Assembly (NCBI GenBank): GCA_024224995.1
Contig: JAAENB010000133.1
Coordinates: 1-6,959, forward strand
Direction of reading: 5' to 3'
Source: a bacterium
GTDB lineage: Bacteria; Spirochaetota; UBA4802; UBA5550
DNA: 6,959 nucleotides
Shown: piece after piece, positions 5,848 to 6,959 of the stretch
Layout of the letters: each line of letters starts with the position of its first letter
Numbering within the stretch: the first letter of the stretch is position 1
The notes under the pieces: model-generated
The model's input: only the letters and a program-made list of their open reading frames with translations
Databases searched by the model: none
Told to the model about the DNA's origin: nothing
Program-made: the position numbers and the translations under genes

Positions 5848-6527
5848 ATACCAGTTCTCATATCTCTGAGAAATATAAGCAGATTGTTCCGCCTCATGAA
5901 AAATATTGTATGCCGGGACCGAATGAAATAAAATTCATTTCCTCGAACCAGACCCTTTCACTGGTACTGGGCTCCTGTGTTTCCACGGTTTTTGTGGGCA
6001 AAAAAGATAATTATATTCTCGCGGCAAACCACATCCTTCTTGCCAAACCTCACGCCGAGAGTATTGCCGCCACAAAAGGCGCGCAGGAGCAGGTTGATGA
6101 AATTATATCGGTTTTTCAGGATGCCTATGGTATCCCGTTAAAGGATCTATATTGTCTGTATGTTGTTGGAGGGGGAAAAAAGCTCTCGGGTATTTCATTT
6201 AATGTGCATATAAAAAACCTTACCGAAACCCAGGCTGTTCTGGATCAATACAAACTCCCCTCACTGTTTAATGATACGGGGAGCTATTTTTTCAGCACCT
6301 ATTCAATATCAAAAAAGAGCCTCTCTATCTTTATTGAGAACAAAAATACCAACACCCATATTTCGTTTATAATTGACCTGGATGAATTATTCCGGCAAGA
6401 CCCCCGGCAGCATTCTTTTCTGCCGGCATCGGCTCTGGATCCCGAAAACAAAGGATTCAATTCTTTCAATAAACAGGAGATTATTGTCTTTGTTACCGGT
6501 GCCCGTAACAGGCATCCCGGCTTTTAA
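5844..6527 (+). CDS. CheD-like protein (glutamine deamidase fold, divergent)
   Basis: The core resembles CheD, which deamidates glutamines on chemoreceptors. Residues 40-47 (LVLGSCVS) hold the putative nucleophile Cys45, and NHILLAKP places His63 at the expected catalytic-histidine position; VVGGGKK (about 108-114) matches the family GG turn. Differences are clear: the residue six before the cysteine is Ser39 rather than the usual Thr, and the later family motif IGxRN is degraded to VHIKN. At 227 residues it is longer than a typical CheD of about 160, with about 30 extra residues at the front and about 45 at the end. No signal peptide is seen. It overlaps the small membrane protein gene by ATGA, with AAAAGG 12 bases upstream. 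No chemotaxis gene is in the window, so the target could be something other than a chemoreceptor; that is inference. Confidence 0.75.
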   Translation: MNTSSHISEKYKQIVPPHEKYCMPGPNEIKFISSNQTLSLVLGSCVSTVFVGKKDNYILAANHILLAKPHAESIAATKGAQEQVDEIISVFQDAYGIPLKDLYCLYVVGGGKKLSGISFNVHIKNLTETQAVLDQYKLPSLFNDTGSYFFSTYSISKKSLSIFIENKNTNTHISFIIDLDELFRQDPRQHSFLPASALDPENKGFNSFNKQEIIVFVTGARNRHPGF

Positions 6528-6537
6528 TTTAAGAGCA

Positions 6538-6621
6538 CTGACCCGGGTCTTCGGCTCCGCTCAGACACCGGATGGCCGGGAAAAAATAGGTCAGAAACAA
6601 AATAGCATTACGGGCTGCATC
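6538..6621 (+). repeat. Structured repeat, copy 1
   Basis: The core 6576-6621 matches copy 3 at 39 of 46 positions. CTGACC (6538-6543) can pair with GGTCAG (6589-6594), enclosing GC-rich sequence that ends in CCGGG and an A-run. Compared with copy 3 the 5' part carries about 23 extra bases including TCTTCGGCTCCGCTCAGA. The strand is nominal. Confidence 0.6.
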
Positions 6622-6672
6622 TTAATATAAGGTATATCAACCCGGAATGACGTTTTTCGGTGTATTGAGACA

Positions 6673-6712
6673 TGACCGACCCTGTGTAGCGGGGAAAAAG
6701 CAGGTCAGAAAC
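6673..6712 (+). repeat. Structured repeat, copy 2 (short)
   Basis: GCGGGGAAAAA begins at 6689 and GTCAGAAAC ends at 6712; this 24-base core differs from copy 3 at three positions. TGACC (6673-6677) pairs with GGTCA (6703-6707), and CCC (6680-6682) with GGG (6691-6693), the same two-helix layout as copy 1. The downstream half found in copies 1 and 3 is missing. Confidence 0.55.
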
Positions 6713-6761
6713 TGGTTAGAAAGAGGATTGGAAATAAAAAGAGACTGGTTGCCGGAACTCT

Positions 6762-6783
6762 GTCAACTGCCAACCGTCAACTG
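6762..6783. repeat. Three-unit heptamer array (YCAACYG)
   Basis: TCAACTG, CCAACCG and TCAACTG follow one another with a strict 7-base period (6763-6783), and GTCAACTG recurs at 6762 and 6776. This is the same kind of heptanucleotide repetition as the ACCGATY units at 3575-3588. Confidence 0.6.
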
Positions 6784-6786
6784 ATC

Positions 6787-6864
6787 TTAGTTTCTTAAGA
6801 GCAGCTTACCCCTCGAAGCGGGGAAAAAATACGTCAGAAACTAAATAATATTGCGAGCTGCATC
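6787..6864 (+). repeat. Structured repeat, copy 3
   Basis: The core 6818-6864 is the best match to copies 1 and 2. It is enclosed by perfect 9-bp arms TTAGTTTCT (6787-6795) and AGAAACTAA (6836-6844); inside, CCCC (6809-6812) pairs with GGGG (6820-6823). The 3' part runs into GCGAGCTGCATCCGGCT (6853-6869), words also present in the 1036-1155 element. TTAAGAGCA precedes both this copy (6795) and copy 1 (6529). Confidence 0.6.
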
Positions 6865-6865
6865 C

Positions 6866-6953
6866 GGCTTGAAAGTATGGGCTCTTTGGGTTGTGAGGAC
6901 TGTTTGAGCAACGCGAGTTCCGCAGCAATCCAAAGAGCCCATGCTTTCAAGCC
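6866..6953. repeat. Long hairpin with 28-bp arms at the window edge
   Basis: The arm at 6866-6893 is complementary to 6926-6953 over 28 positions, with two differences that both become G-U wobbles if the plus strand is transcribed. The loop is 32 bases (6894-6925), with GTTTGAGCAACGCGAGTT inside. No T-run follows before the window ends. Together with the three repeat copies and the heptamer array, it fills the 432 bases after the CheD-like gene, where I see no credible coding sequence. Confidence 0.75.
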
Positions 6954-6959
6954 CGCGCA

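Noticed and set aside
6373..6630. Small open frame overlapping the end of the CheD-like gene
   Set aside because: Mostly inside the CheD-like gene in another frame and running into repeat DNA; no ribosome site or recognisable domain.
6576..6864. CRISPR array from the three repeated cores
   Set aside because: Only three imperfect copies, unequal spacing (114 and 129 bases), intervals far longer than spacers, and similarity extending to different lengths; no cas gene in view.
6866..6953. Integron attC site or rho-independent terminator
   Set aside because: No clear R'/R'' core sites or integron gene cassettes, and no T-run after the stem within the window.

Overview
The window is a moderately AT-leaning bacterial chromosome segment with Shine-Dalgarno starts, 4-bp ATGA overlaps and short operons. 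The gene mix is tRNA thiolation, a YugP-type membrane metallopeptidase, a type I IPP isomerase, a periplasmic START-domain protein and a CheD-like deamidase. It suggests a Gram-negative environmental bacterium. Spirochaetota or Desulfobacterota are possible, but nothing here (no rRNA or other marker) settles the phylum.

Layout. Positions 1-853 (minus strand) hold a yugP-like peptidase followed, with an 8-bp overlap, by the 5' end of ttcA, which runs off the left edge. A 367-bp divergent intergenic region follows. It carries an operator-like inverted repeat next to a perfect TATAAT on the peptidase side, a nested inverted-repeat element of about 120 bp, and a plausible promoter for the rightward operon. 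Positions 1221-3572 (plus strand) are a compact three-gene operon: a SPASM-type radical SAM enzyme, an exported START-domain protein and a class I SAM methyltransferase. A 40-bp convergent spacer with heptamer repeats separates it from a minus-strand polytopic membrane protein of the LPG-synthase/flippase (UPF0104) superfamily. Its real start is probably GTG at 4629, because a good promoter lies over the upstream TTG. Another divergent spacer (4630-4906) holds two perfect tandem hairpins. Positions 4907-6527 (plus strand) are a second three-gene operon: idi, a four-helix membrane protein of unknown function, and a divergent CheD-like protein. The last 432 bp have no credible gene. They carry three related copies of a structured repeat, a heptamer array and a 28-bp-stem hairpin at the edge.

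Functional picture (inference). Several genes touch membranes or lipids: IPP isomerase, the START lipid-binding fold, the flippase-like integral membrane protein, and a radical SAM/methyltransferase pair that could modify a small molecule, lipid or peptide. The points most worth following are the radical SAM-START-methyltransferase operon, the CheD-like gene found away from chemotaxis genes, and the dispersed repeat family shared by the left and right intergenic regions.
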